From: an uncultured beta proteobacterium
Lineage (GTDB): Bacteria; Pseudomonadota; Gammaproteobacteria; Burkholderiales; SG8-39
NCBI GenBank assembly: GCA_902826155.1
Contig: CADEDU010000013.1
Span: 40,078-104,077 of the forward strand
Reading direction: 5' to 3'
DNA length: 64,000 nt
Within the stretch, counting starts at the first letter, position 1, and each line of letters opens with the position of its first letter. A program made the position numbers and the translations under genes. The notes below the pieces were generated by a model, which was given only the letters and a program-made list of their open reading frames with translations, did no database searches and was not told where the DNA came from. Positions 8,678 to 16,864 of the stretch are shown one piece after another.

Positions 8678-9871
8678 TCAGTCGATCTGCAGCGATTGTC
8701 GCAGCCCTTCGATCATCGAGCTGCGCATCACATGGGCTTTGAGCCGGTCGCGGTCGCGGGTGATCGCCTGCAGCTCGGCGAGCATCGCAAGGCGTTTGGC
8801 CGGATCGGGCTCGCGCATGCGGGCGCGATTGCGATCGGCTTGCGAGAGGATCTCGGCCATCGCGGTCGGGCGGCGCTGGCGTTCGTAGCGATCGAGCAGC
8901 GAATCGGGCGCGCGGCCGGCGATCACCGCACTCAACTTCTCGCACAGGTTGAACGCATCGTGCAGACCGCCGTTCATGCCCATGCCGCCGGTCGGACTGT
9001 TCAAGTGCGCGGCATCGCCGACCAGGAACACGCGCCCGACGCGATAGCGCTCGACGATGCGGTTGTGCGCACGATACGGGCGGCGCGCGAGGATCTCGTA
9101 GCGCCCGGCGCGCGGCGCGATGGTCTGCAGCATCGCCTCGATGTTGGCGTCGGAGAGCTGTTCCTCGACCGTCATGCCGGCCAGCGGATAGATGCCCACG
9201 CGCCAGCGATCGGGCAGTCGCAGCATGGAGAAGTTCCCGCCATCGCGCCAGCAGTACATGCTGTAGGACAGCTCGTTCAGGTGTTCCTCGAACCAGTAGC
9301 GCGTCTCGACGATCAGGATCGTCTCGGGATAGGTATCGCCGGTGAGCGGCTGGCCGATCGCCTTGCGCACGAAGCTGTGGCCGCCATCGGCGCCGATCAG
9401 CCAATCCCCCTCAACCTGCTCGATCCGATCGCCGCGTCGCACCTCGATCCGTACCCGATCCACCTCCTGCTTGAGGCCGCATACCTCGGAGCCGAACGCG
9501 AACTCGACGTTCGGCATGGATCGCAGCTGCCCGTGGACTTCACGCGCGAGTTTCCACTGCTCGCACTGCAGGCGATACGGGTAGCGCGTTTCGTCCTGCA
9601 GCACCGACAGGTCGAATACCGCCCGCTCACCGCTCGGATGCATTCGAACCTGCCAGTGCGGACAAACCATGCCCTGGCGGATCAGTCGCTCGGTCACGCC
9701 GAACCGCTCGAACATCTCCAGCGTCGGTGGATGGAAGGTGGATGCCCGGCCGTCCTCGGGCAGCTGGGCAAGTGGATCGAACACGCGCACGCGCGCACCG
9801 GCTTCGGCGAGGATCAATGCACAAGTGAGGCCCACCGGTCCGGCGCCGGCGATGAGTACGGTCTGCGTCAT
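8678..9871 (-). CDS. FAD-dependent aromatic-ring monooxygenase (class A)
   Basis: A 397-residue flavoprotein starting MTQTVLIAGAGPVGLTCALI, with the second FAD motif GDAAHLNSPTGGMGMNGG around residue 283. It shares ASTFHPPTLE and a Y/F-PYRL block with the 396-residue enzyme at 3895-5085; the two are probably duplicates that have diverged in the substrate domain. It lies 24 bases upstream of a Bug receptor, mirroring the arrangement of the other copy. Expected chemistry is NAD(P)H-dependent ring hydroxylation in the cytoplasm. No strong ribosome site is visible, so expression may rely on coupling to the upstream lyase gene 31 bases away. Confidence 0.87.
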   Translation of the reverse strand: MTQTVLIAGAGPVGLTCALILAEAGARVRVFDPLAQLPEDGRASTFHPPTLEMFERFGVTERLIRQGMVCPHWQVRMHPSGERAVFDLSVLQDETRYPYRLQCEQWKLAREVHGQLRSMPNVEFAFGSEVCGLKQEVDRVRIEVRRGDRIEQVEGDWLIGADGGHSFVRKAIGQPLTGDTYPETILIVETRYWFEEHLNELSYSMYCWRDGGNFSMLRLPDRWRVGIYPLAGMTVEEQLSDANIEAMLQTIAPRAGRYEILARRPYRAHNRIVERYRVGRVFLVGDAAHLNSPTGGMGMNGGLHDAFNLCEKLSAVIAGRAPDSLLDRYERQRRPTAMAEILSQADRNRARMREPDPAKRLAMLAELQAITRDRDRLKAHVMRSSMIEGLRQSLQID

Positions 9872-9902
9872 CTCGAATCTAAGGAAGGGTTGCCCGTACT
9901 GG

Positions 9903-10763
9903 TCAGCCGTTGTCGTAGTGCTTGCCCAGCTCCAGCATCTGCGGTGTACCGATCAGCTCGTTCAGCGCATTGAAGTCCAGCATGCGCGGCAGGTACGGCT
10001 GCGTCGTGCCGTTCCGCTTGAGGCTGGCGTAGTAATCGCCCAGCGCGAACGCCGCCGCGCGCGCCGTGCCGCCCGGAAAGATCACGATGCGATAGCCGAG
10101 CCGCTCCAACTCGTCGGCCGGCAGTAGCGGTGTCTTGCCGCCTTCGACCATGTTGGCGAGCATCGGGACGCGTGGAGCGAACCGGGTGAGCGCCTGATTC
10201 ATTTCGTCGGCAGTGCGCAACGCTTCGACGAACAGTACGTCGGCGCCGGCTTCGACGAACTTGTGCGCGCGCTCGAGCGCCGGACCGATGCCCTCGACGG
10301 CCACCGCGTCGGTGCGCGCGATGATCAGCGTGTCCTCGCTCGCGCGGGCATCGAGCGCTGCCTTGATCTTGCCCACCATCTCGCCCGCGCTCACCAGCGT
10401 CTTGCCGTCCAGGTGCCCGCAACGCTTGGGCAAAGTCTGATCCTCGATCTGCAGCGCCGTCGCACCTGCGCGCTCGAAGCACTTCACCGTGCGCATCATG
10501 TTGAGCGCGTTGCCGAAGCCGGTGTCGGCATCGACGATCAGCGGCAGCTGCACGCGCTCGCGGATATTGGCGATGGTCTGTTCGACCTCGGAGGCGGTGA
10601 CCAGGCCGATGTCGGGCCGTCCCAGTCGCGTGTACGCGATGCTCGCGCCCGACAGGTAGAGCGCCTCGAATCCGGCGCGCGCGGCGAGCAACGCGGTGAA
10701 TGCATCGTAGATCCCCGGTGCGACGACGATGCGGGGTTGGTTGAGGCGCTGGGCGAGACTCAT
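9903..10763 (-). CDS. Isocitrate lyase / PEP mutase family lyase (oxaloacetate decarboxylase or 2-methylisocitrate lyase-like)
   Basis: A 286-residue TIM-barrel protein. Metal ligands lie in VDADTGFG (D78, D80) and IEDQ (E107, D108), and the catalytic cysteine loop is PKRCGH with C115, as in carbon-carbon-bond lyases of this superfamily. ATG at 10763 (MSLAQRLNQPR) is chosen because barrel strand 1 begins at once; the longer frame is arginine-rich. It is the first gene of the nine-gene operon, so the promoter should lie in 10764-11071. It probably cleaves a 2-hydroxy or 2-oxo dicarboxylate formed late in the pathway. Oxaloacetate decarboxylase, methylisocitrate lyase and dimethylmalate lyase are all possible. 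Confidence 0.85.
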   Translation of the reverse strand: MSLAQRLNQPRIVVAPGIYDAFTALLAARAGFEALYLSGASIAYTRLGRPDIGLVTASEVEQTIANIRERVQLPLIVDADTGFGNALNMMRTVKCFERAGATALQIEDQTLPKRCGHLDGKTLVSAGEMVGKIKAALDARASEDTLIIARTDAVAVEGIGPALERAHKFVEAGADVLFVEALRTADEMNQALTRFAPRVPMLANMVEGGKTPLLPADELERLGYRIVIFPGGTARAAAFALGDYYASLKRNGTTQPYLPRMLDFNALNELIGTPQMLELGKHYDNG

Positions 10764-11071
10764 GGCAGGGGCTTTCGGCGGCTGAGGGTGTGAACAGCGT
10801 CGCAGTTTAATGCGGCGTTCGTGCACGTCGATGCACCGACGCGCTGGCGCGATGCCGATGCGTGCTGCTGAGCGCGTTGCGTCGAAGTGCACGGTGGGGG
10901 CGTGCAATAAGTCCCAAGCATCGGTGTGCTCGCCTAGGCCAAATGGTTATGCGAGACATAGTTGTGATGCGTTTCAAGATGTTGCAGCTAGTGTGCGCGG
11001 CGGGGCACAAAAAAATTTGCTGAGCGCGTCGCACCTGGACGTAAAGGAGGACCACCCCGATAAGGAAGAAC
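10764..11071. promoter_or_regulatory. Divergent intergenic region between the catabolic operon and a PEP-CTERM gene
   Basis: This 308-base gap separates the first gene of the minus-strand operon from a plus-strand PEP-CTERM gene, so it must hold at least two promoters. It is less GC-rich than its surroundings and has an A-tract followed by TTTGC at about 11008-11021. Two purine-rich stretches near 11044 (AAGGAGG) and 11060 (AAGGAAG) precede the plus-strand start, the second at proper ribosome-site spacing. I could not find a convincing operator palindrome or a sigma-54 site with correct spacing. Confidence 0.5.
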
Positions 11072-11647
11072 ATGAACGTGGTCCGCTCCCTGGCAGTGTC
11101 GATTGGGTCCGCTGCCACCTTGCTTTGCGCGACATCCGCGCCCGCCGAAACCATCGATCTCGTTGTAGGCGAATGGTCTTCGTTCCAGTTCGATCAGGCC
11201 GGATCCAACTGGCGACTGCTCGGTCTACCTGGGGCGGCGCAGTTCGAAATCACCACCGATACGCCCGCCCAGCTTCAAGTCACGGACACATTCGACTCCG
11301 GGGATCAGTTCGCCGTGTTTGACAACGGTCGGGCTCTAGGTCTGACGAGTGAGGCCGGACGCGGCAACTCGATTCAGAACATACCGGTGCCCGAGGCGTT
11401 CGACGTCGCGTACGGCGATCCCAATGCGCGGTGGAGCCGGGGCCTGTTCGAGCTTTCGCCCGGTCGGCATGTGTTTACCGGGATCGTGATCAGCTCCACC
11501 GGCACCGGCACCGGCGGCCTGCGCGTGATGCCGATTCCGTTCACGGATTCGTCGCGCGTGCCCGAGCCGTCGATGTGGACGCTGCTCATCGCCGCGGTCG
11601 GACTGGCCTGGCACCGTTTGTTCGGGAGCGGCCACAGCGTCAGCTAG
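11072..11647 (+). CDS. PEP-CTERM sorting domain protein
   Basis: A 191-residue secreted protein. The signal peptide ends at about residue 25 (TSAPAE). The body is a beta-rich domain of about 135 residues rich in Gly, Thr and Ser. The tail starting at residue 163 (VPEPS) continues with a hydrophobic span (MWTLLIAAVGLAW) and a short end. This is the PEP-CTERM signal recognised by exosortase EpsH/XrtA, although the final segment ends HRLFGSGHSVS and has fewer arginines than usual. Such proteins belong to exopolysaccharide or floc-related surface systems. No exosortase or polysaccharide genes are in this window. AAGGAAG precedes the ATG. Confidence 0.8.
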   Translation: MNVVRSLAVSIGSAATLLCATSAPAETIDLVVGEWSSFQFDQAGSNWRLLGLPGAAQFEITTDTPAQLQVTDTFDSGDQFAVFDNGRALGLTSEAGRGNSIQNIPVPEAFDVAYGDPNARWSRGLFELSPGRHVFTGIVISSTGTGTGGLRVMPIPFTDSSRVPEPSMWTLLIAAVGLAWHRLFGSGHSVS

Positions 11648-11662
11648 CGATGGTCCAGGCGC

Positions 11663-12436
11663 TCAATCGAGCACCATTCCACCGCTCACGTTGAGGCACG
11701 CGCCGGTGATCGACGCGGCGTGTGCCGAGCATAGAAACGCGATCGTCGCCGCAACCTCGCTGGCCTGCGCGTAGCGACCGAGTGGAATCGCAGTCTTGAG
11801 CGCCGCGTGCTCCGCGCTGGTGAGCCGGTCGAGCATCGGCGTGGCGACCGGCCCCGGTGCCACGCAATTCACGCGAATTCCCTCGGCCGCCCATTCTTTC
11901 GCGAGGTAGCGGGTCAGGTTGATGATGCCGGCCTTGGCCACCGCGTAGCCCGCGCCGGAGAGATGACTGCCTCCATTGCGCCCGTTGGTGGAACTGATGA
12001 ACACCATCGCCCCGCGTGAGGCGGCCAGGTGCGGATGCGCCGCACGCGCCAGAAAAAACGCCGGATCGAGATTCACGGCGAGCGCATCGTCCCAATCCAT
12101 CTTTTTCGTGTCGACGAGCTTGCCTGCACCAACGCGCCCGGCGGTGTTGATCACGTAGTCGAGCCGGCCGAAACGCTCGACGGTGCGTTCGACGGCTTGC
12201 GCGCAATCGCGCTCGCTCGAAACGTCGCCGGTGATCGGTACCACATCGTCGCCGCTGATGCGCCAAAGCACCAGGTCGAACAACCCCGCCCGCGCTCCCG
12301 CCGAACGAAACAGCTCTACCGTTGCGCTACCAATCCCGCCCGCAGCGCCGGCGATCAACGCCACCTTGCCGGTCGCATCGATGAGTACCGGCGGTATCGA
12401 CGGCGTGGTGGTTTCGGGTGTGCGCGATGTGGCCAT
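11663..12436 (-). CDS. SDR family NAD(P)-dependent oxidoreductase
   Basis: A 257-residue classical short-chain dehydrogenase. The cofactor motif GAAGGIG is at residues 30-36, NTAG at 97-100, and the catalytic set is Ser149, Tyr164 and Lys168 (YAVAK). The C-terminal SITGACLNVSGG block is standard. It oxidises or reduces an alcohol/ketone; the acidic residue after strand 2 (LFD) suggests NAD preference. It is the last gene of the six-gene operon that begins with the amidohydrolase at 16669, 74 bases after the diiron oxidase gene, and is convergent with the PEP-CTERM gene. Confidence 0.88.
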   Translation of the reverse strand: MATSRTPETTTPSIPPVLIDATGKVALIAGAAGGIGSATVELFRSAGARAGLFDLVLWRISGDDVVPITGDVSSERDCAQAVERTVERFGRLDYVINTAGRVGAGKLVDTKKMDWDDALAVNLDPAFFLARAAHPHLAASRGAMVFISSTNGRNGGSHLSGAGYAVAKAGIINLTRYLAKEWAAEGIRVNCVAPGPVATPMLDRLTSAEHAALKTAIPLGRYAQASEVAATIAFLCSAHAASITGACLNVSGGMVLD

Positions 12437-12510
12437 GGTGGTATGTCGCGCTTCGGGTCGTCTGGGGTGCGGTGGGTATGCGCTTGGAGTCCGCGACGGG
12501 TGCGCTCTGA

Positions 12511-13248
12511 TCAGGCCGCCTTGCGAGCCAACTGCTTCCAGCTGCCCGACTGCAACGCCGCCCAGATGCCATCGAGCATTGCCAGTCGCTGCGTGGCCGA
12601 AGCACTCACCGCGGCGATCGCCTTGCGTTGCAACTCAGGCGTGGTGGCGTAGCGCCAGGTGATTTCCAGACCTTCGCCTTCGTGGCTCGGATCCTCGTCG
12701 ATATGGATCTGGAAGAACTCCAGGTCGTCGGTCTTGAAGCCGAGCTTGCGACAAGCGGCGACGTACTTCGGGAACAGCGTCGGTGTCTGCCCTTCGAGCG
12801 CGACCATGATGCCGGCCGCGGCTTCGGCCAGATCGCGAAAGGCCACCAGCTCGTAGATCCACGCGCGCATGGCACGGGTGCTGGGCAGGATCTCGCCGCG
12901 CGTCTCGGCGCTCTTCACCCTTTCGGTCGATACGCCGCAGGCACGCGCGAATTTGAGCAACAGATCGGGATGGCGCTTGTGCGGCTTGTTGGGCATCTCC
13001 TCACCGATCAGGTTCTCCAGCATGTGCCGGCGCGCGTCCAGATCGGGCAGCCGGCAGAAGAAGTGGCCGAACTGCTGCGGAATCAGCTCGATGTAGTAGT
13101 AGTGCTGCATCGCCCAGAAGCCCAGCTCGGCGCGCGACAGCTCGCCGTTGGCCCACGCCATCGAAAACGGATGCGCGCCGGAGTGGCGCACGGTACGTGC
13201 CTTCACCAACGCCGCGAAGAACTCCTTGCGGCTCATGCCTTTGCTCAT
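12511..13248 (-). CDS. Heme-oxygenase-like diiron oxidase (TenA/PqqC/CADD superfamily)
   Basis: A 245-residue all-helical protein. The expected metal ligands of a heme-oxygenase-like diiron oxidase are visible: E83 with H90 (EEMPNKPH), E152 (LEGQTP), then H182, D186 and H189 (HIDEDPSH). From memory, the spacing E-x6-H and H-x3-D-x2-H matches chlamydial CADD. A YYY cluster is at residues 50-52. This superfamily includes CADD, UndA and BesC, which do oxidative C-C or C-N chemistry, so a thiamine-degrading TenA role is less likely. GGAGGATCTCG precedes the ATG at 13248. It lies in an operon with two SDRs, a UbiD decarboxylase and an amidohydrolase, so an oxidative step on an aromatic or carboxylated intermediate is plausible. 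Confidence 0.8.
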   Translation of the reverse strand: MSKGMSRKEFFAALVKARTVRHSGAHPFSMAWANGELSRAELGFWAMQHYYYIELIPQQFGHFFCRLPDLDARRHMLENLIGEEMPNKPHKRHPDLLLKFARACGVSTERVKSAETRGEILPSTRAMRAWIYELVAFRDLAEAAAGIMVALEGQTPTLFPKYVAACRKLGFKTDDLEFFQIHIDEDPSHEGEGLEITWRYATTPELQRKAIAAVSASATQRLAMLDGIWAALQSGSWKQLARKAA

Positions 13249-13298
13249 CGAGATCCTCCGGATGTTGTGATTGACGATCGAGTGCGGGGTGCAATCGA

Positions 13299-14096
13299 TC
13301 AGGGAATCAACTGCCCGCCGTTGATGTAGAGCACGGTGCCGGTCATGTAGCGCGAGCCCGGTCCGGTAAGGAACAGGATCGGCCCGACCACGTCCTCGGG
13401 CAAGCCCAGGCGGCCCATCGGAATCATCGCCTGATAGGCCTTGAAGTCGACATGAACGTTCAGGCGCTTGCGGCCGGTGCCACCGCGCAGGAACTGCGTG
13501 TCGACGGCGCCCGGCGCCACGCAATTGGCGCGGATGTACGGACCATTCTCTTTCGCGATCGCCTTGGTGAGCGCGATCACGCCCGCCTTGGCCGATGAGT
13601 AGGGCGAGAAACCCGGGCGCACGTTGGTCGCCAGGCCCGAAGCCGTATGCACGATCGCACCACCGCCGGCCGCGCGCAGCATCGGGATCGCCGAGCGTGC
13701 GCACAGGAACGAGCTGCGCAGGCTGCCCGCAAGAATGTCTTCGAACTCGGCGAGCGAATACTTCTCCACCGGCGTGAGCGTGTTCATGTAGCCGGCGAGA
13801 TTGACGTGCGCATCGAGCGACGACCAGCGCCGCCCCAGCGACTTGAACGCGGTGCCGACGGACTCCTCGCTGGTGGCATCGACCGGAATCGAAATCACAC
13901 CCTTGGGCGGTGCGTGCTTCTCCAGCGACGCCGGCAGATCCATCACCGCCACGCGCAGGTCGGCCTTGAGCGCTGCGGAGACGAGCGCGCGGCCGATGCC
14001 GCCGCAGCCGCCGACCACCAGCATGCGTGCGCCCGCGCGCGGACCGAGCCGGGCGGGGTTGAGAGCATCGAGCGAAACGTTGCGCGGTTTGGGCAT
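13299..14096 (-). CDS. SDR family NAD(P)-dependent oxidoreductase
   Basis: A 265-residue short-chain dehydrogenase. The nucleotide motif is GGCGGIG (29-35), a variant of TGxxxGIG. NLAG follows at 98-101, and the catalytic residues are Ser152, Tyr165 and Lys169 (YSSAK). The C-terminus ends NGGQLIP, as usual. MDLP after strand 2 suggests NAD use. AAAAAGGA precedes the ATG. It is only loosely similar to the SDR at 11663-12436, so the operon probably contains two separate oxidation steps rather than a recent duplication. Confidence 0.87.
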   Translation of the reverse strand: MPKPRNVSLDALNPARLGPRAGARMLVVGGCGGIGRALVSAALKADLRVAVMDLPASLEKHAPPKGVISIPVDATSEESVGTAFKSLGRRWSSLDAHVNLAGYMNTLTPVEKYSLAEFEDILAGSLRSSFLCARSAIPMLRAAGGGAIVHTASGLATNVRPGFSPYSSAKAGVIALTKAIAKENGPYIRANCVAPGAVDTQFLRGGTGRKRLNVHVDFKAYQAMIPMGRLGLPEDVVGPILFLTGPGSRYMTGTVLYINGGQLIP

Positions 14097-14164
14097 GGGA
14101 GATCGTCCTTTTTATTGGAGTGCGGTTGGGGTGGGTGATTGGATTGTGCGGTTGCAGTGCGCGA

Positions 14165-14350
14165 TCAGCCGGCGCGTGCGATGCGCGCGGCTTCGTGTTG
14201 CGGAAATTCGTGCTGGCAGTGCGGGCAATGTAGCGGGATCTCGGCGCGCGCGAGCAGGCTGGCGCCGACCGCGAACCATTGTGCGCATTTCGGACATTGC
14301 ACGAAGTTCGCGTTGCCGCGTTTCTCGGCTTGCAGCGTGGTCGAGTTCAT
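14165..14350 (-). CDS. 61-residue zinc-ribbon protein next to a UbiD decarboxylase
   Basis: Two CxxC knuckles (C19, C22 in QCPKC and C42, C45 in HCPHC), 20 residues apart, form a rubredoxin-like zinc ribbon; the rest is short and charged. The start at 14350 (MNSTTLQAEK) is chosen over a longer frame to 14401 that would overlap the UbiD gene. The gene lies 25 bases after the UbiD-type gene. Some UbiD-type aromatic decarboxylases (the vanillate/4-hydroxybenzoate BCD type) have a small cysteine-containing D subunit, so this could be an accessory subunit, but I see no direct similarity to VdcD. A Zn-ribbon regulator or ring-modifying partner is also possible. Confidence 0.65.
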   Translation of the reverse strand: MNSTTLQAEKRGNANFVQCPKCAQWFAVGASLLARAEIPLHCPHCQHEFPQHEAARIARAG

Positions 14351-14375
14351 TGCGTGTTTGCGCCCGTGCAGTCGA

Positions 14376-15791
14376 CTAAAGCGTCGGCCAACGTGCCGCA
14401 TCCGCGCTGGTCAGCAGCGCCTGCGCGCGTTCCAGTGCAGCTTGAAGCACCGTCGATCGCTGCGGGAACGGTTTGGGCACCGAAGCATCGAGCGCCGGCG
14501 GCATCGTGGCATCGACACCGATCTTCGAGGTGGTGCGAGCACCCGGCGGCCACGACGGATCGAGCGAGGAGCCCGACATGCCGGCGAGCTGGAACGAATC
14601 ACGATCCCATTGCACACGCGTCGCCAGCGCCCACAGCAGCGCGTGCTCATCGAAGATGTCGACGTCATCGTCGACGGCGAACACCGCCTTGACCCGGCGG
14701 TAGGCCAACGCGGCCGTCAATGCGTCGCGCGCTTCGCCCGGTTGCGGATCGTGCAGTTGCAGATAGGCATGCATGCGTCGCCCCGACACCGGCACGTGGA
14801 CGTTGCGCAGGCTCGGCGCGATCGCGCGCACCAGCTCGTACAGCCGCGCCTCCATCAGCATGTTGTCGGGCACCAGCATGTCGGCCAGGCCCGAGCCGTA
14901 GTCGTGATAGATCGCATCGGTGCGCCGCGTCACGCAACGCACGTCGATCATCGGTGCGGCGATCTGCGGACCGAGGTAACCGGTGAATTCGCCGAACGGT
15001 CCGTCGGCCGCGAGCCGCTCGCGCGGTGCCACGCCTTCGATCACCAGCTCGGCATCGGCCGGCACCATGATGCGATCGCCGAACGTGATCGATGGCACCA
15101 GTCGCAGCGCCTCGCCGATCATGCCGCCGGCGGCCGACCAGTGGCTCTCGGGGTAGCGCAGCTTCGAGTTGCTCGCCACCGACACGGCGGGGTGGTGACC
15201 GATCCACAGCACGACCGGACAGTCTTCGCCGCGCGCCCAGAATTTGCGCAGGTTGCGCGCGTTGTGCGACGACGGATACGGATAGAAGCTGAGCGTGCGC
15301 GCGCCCTTGATCCAGCAACGTTGGATCGCGGTGTTGTCGATGCCCGAATCGGGATCGACCGTGGTGGCATGCGCCGCGGTGAGATATGGTCCCGGATCGC
15401 CCAAGTGCTGGGTCAGCGCGGGCAGCGCGCGCAGATCGATGGCGTCGCCCGCCTGCACCACCGCCTGCACCGGCGCGTCGACGCGGTTGACGATGCTTGG
15501 CGCAATCGGCCGGGTTACGCGCGCCGAGAGCGCCTGCGCGGCGTGGCGATGATCGTCGAGCCCGAACGCCCGCGCCGTCACGACACGGCTGGCGGTGAGA
15601 TTGCACACCAGCGGCATCGTGCTCACGCGCCCGTCGGCCAGTCGCGGTTGCGCGACGTGCACGATCGGCCGCCGGCCGGCGCGCTCGAGCGCATGTTGAA
15701 GCGCGGTGATCTCGTGCACGACCGACAACGCCTGTGCCGGGCGGTAGACGTAGTCGCCGACCGAGGCGAGGAACGCGCGCAGATCAAGCAC
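14376..15791 (-). CDS. UbiD family decarboxylase (prenylated-FMN dependent)
   Basis: About 471 residues from a GTG at 15791 (MLDLRAFLASVGD); the family usually begins with this DLRxFL helix. Family features include GDRIMVPADAELVIEG and PFGEFTGYLGPQ, which carry the two active-site glutamates that work with prFMN, and GMHAY-like substrate-lid sequences. UbiD enzymes reversibly decarboxylate aromatic or alpha,beta-unsaturated acids. No ubiX (prFMN synthase) is in the window. No ATG occurs at the proper place; a 560-residue frame reaches upstream into the amidohydrolase gene, but its first 85 residues are arginine-rich shadow. The gap to the amidohydrolase stop is 11 bases, so the genes are tightly coupled. 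Confidence 0.88.
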   Translation of the reverse strand: MLDLRAFLASVGDYVYRPAQALSVVHEITALQHALERAGRRPIVHVAQPRLADGRVSTMPLVCNLTASRVVTARAFGLDDHRHAAQALSARVTRPIAPSIVNRVDAPVQAVVQAGDAIDLRALPALTQHLGDPGPYLTAAHATTVDPDSGIDNTAIQRCWIKGARTLSFYPYPSSHNARNLRKFWARGEDCPVVLWIGHHPAVSVASNSKLRYPESHWSAAGGMIGEALRLVPSITFGDRIMVPADAELVIEGVAPRERLAADGPFGEFTGYLGPQIAAPMIDVRCVTRRTDAIYHDYGSGLADMLVPDNMLMEARLYELVRAIAPSLRNVHVPVSGRRMHAYLQLHDPQPGEARDALTAALAYRRVKAVFAVDDDVDIFDEHALLWALATRVQWDRDSFQLAGMSGSSLDPSWPPGARTTSKIGVDATMPPALDASVPKPFPQRSTVLQAALERAQALLTSADAARWPTL

Positions 15792-15802
15792 CGGTGCCGA
15801 AC

Positions 15803-16669
15803 TCAGAAGCCGTACAGCCGCGCCGGGTTCTCGACCAGGATCCTCCGCTGGAGCGCGGCGTCCGGCATGAGCAGCGGGATCAGATCGACCAGCGCGCCGT
15901 CGTTGGGCATGTGCTTGCCGACGTTGGGATGCGGCCAGTCGGTGCCCCACAGGATGCGATCGGGCGCCGCTTCGATCAGCTTGTGCGCGAACGGGGCGGC
16001 GTCGGTGAATGGCGGCCCGCTCGAGGACACGCGCTCCGAGCCGCAGATCTTCACCCACGCTTTCTCGTCCTTCATGAAATCGAGCAGCACCTTGAACGGC
16101 GCCTGCTCCAGACCGTCGGCGGCGCGCACCCGGCCCATGTGATCGATCACGAAAGGCAACGGCAGCCGCGCGAACATGTCCTTGAATTCCACGATGTCCT
16201 GCGCGTCAAGATGCAGGATGAGATGCCAGCCGAGCGGCGCGATGCGCGCCACCGTGCGCTGGAACAACGCCATGTCGGGCCGCCCACCCAGGTGCTGCAC
16301 GAAATTGAACCGCACCGCGCGGATGCCGCCCTGGTGCATGCGCTCGAAATCAGCGTCGGTGTACGACTCGTCGATGATCGAGGTGCCGCGAAACCGCTGC
16401 GGAAAGCGCGCGATCGCATCAAGCGTGGCGCGCATGTCCGCGCCGTGGCAGCTCGCATGCACGATCACCGCGCGCTCGATGCCGAGAAAATCGTGCAGCT
16501 TGATCAGTGCCTCCACCGAGGCGTCGGGCGGGGTGTAGGCGCGATCGGGTGCGTACGGAAATTTCGCCGCCGGGCCGAACACGTGGCAATGGGCGTCGCA
16601 CGCCTTGGGTGGGGGCACGAAGCGCGGCTTGATCGGCTGCGGATCGGGGCCGGGGATGGGTTTGGTCAT
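15803..16669 (-). CDS. Amidohydrolase family protein (LigI-like 2-pyrone-4,6-dicarboxylate lactonase relative)
   Basis: A 288-residue TIM-barrel hydrolase. The metal motif HxH is at H27 and H29 (DAHCHVFGP), the characteristic IDHMGR follows in the middle, and WGTDWPHPN near residue 241 carries the catalytic Asp. The DAHCHVFGPAAKFPY and WGTDWPHPN blocks are those of 2-pyrone-4,6-dicarboxylate hydrolases and their relatives, which open lactones during lignin-aromatic breakdown. It is the first gene of the six-gene operon, divergent from a TauD-type dioxygenase. Function is therefore probably hydrolysis of a lactone or ring intermediate. The exact substrate is not established. Confidence 0.85.
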   Translation of the reverse strand: MTKPIPGPDPQPIKPRFVPPPKACDAHCHVFGPAAKFPYAPDRAYTPPDASVEALIKLHDFLGIERAVIVHASCHGADMRATLDAIARFPQRFRGTSIIDESYTDADFERMHQGGIRAVRFNFVQHLGGRPDMALFQRTVARIAPLGWHLILHLDAQDIVEFKDMFARLPLPFVIDHMGRVRAADGLEQAPFKVLLDFMKDEKAWVKICGSERVSSSGPPFTDAAPFAHKLIEAAPDRILWGTDWPHPNVGKHMPNDGALVDLIPLLMPDAALQRRILVENPARLYGF

Positions 16670-16864
16670 GGCCTGGACTGGGGCGAGCGCGCGCGCTCGA
16701 CTGCATGCACCGCAAGGAATGGATCGCGAGTCTACCCGCCGTGCCGACCGCTGCGCGAGCGGCGTGCGGCCGGTGCGCCAGATGCAGACGGTGTGACGCT
16801 ATGATTGGCTGATGCTGCGGGTAATCGCCCGCCGCGGCTTCCAGGGCGCACAGAGGAGAACCGC

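Noticed and set aside
8114..9973. 619-residue open frame on the plus strand
   Set aside because: It is antisense to a Bug receptor and a flavin monooxygenase whose motifs are intact; its composition (Arg, Ala, His, Gln) is typical of a GC-rich shadow.
11005..11022. Possible sigma-54 promoter (GGGGCAC followed by TTTGC)
   Set aside because: The gap between the GG and GC elements is three bases too long for a sigma-54 site.
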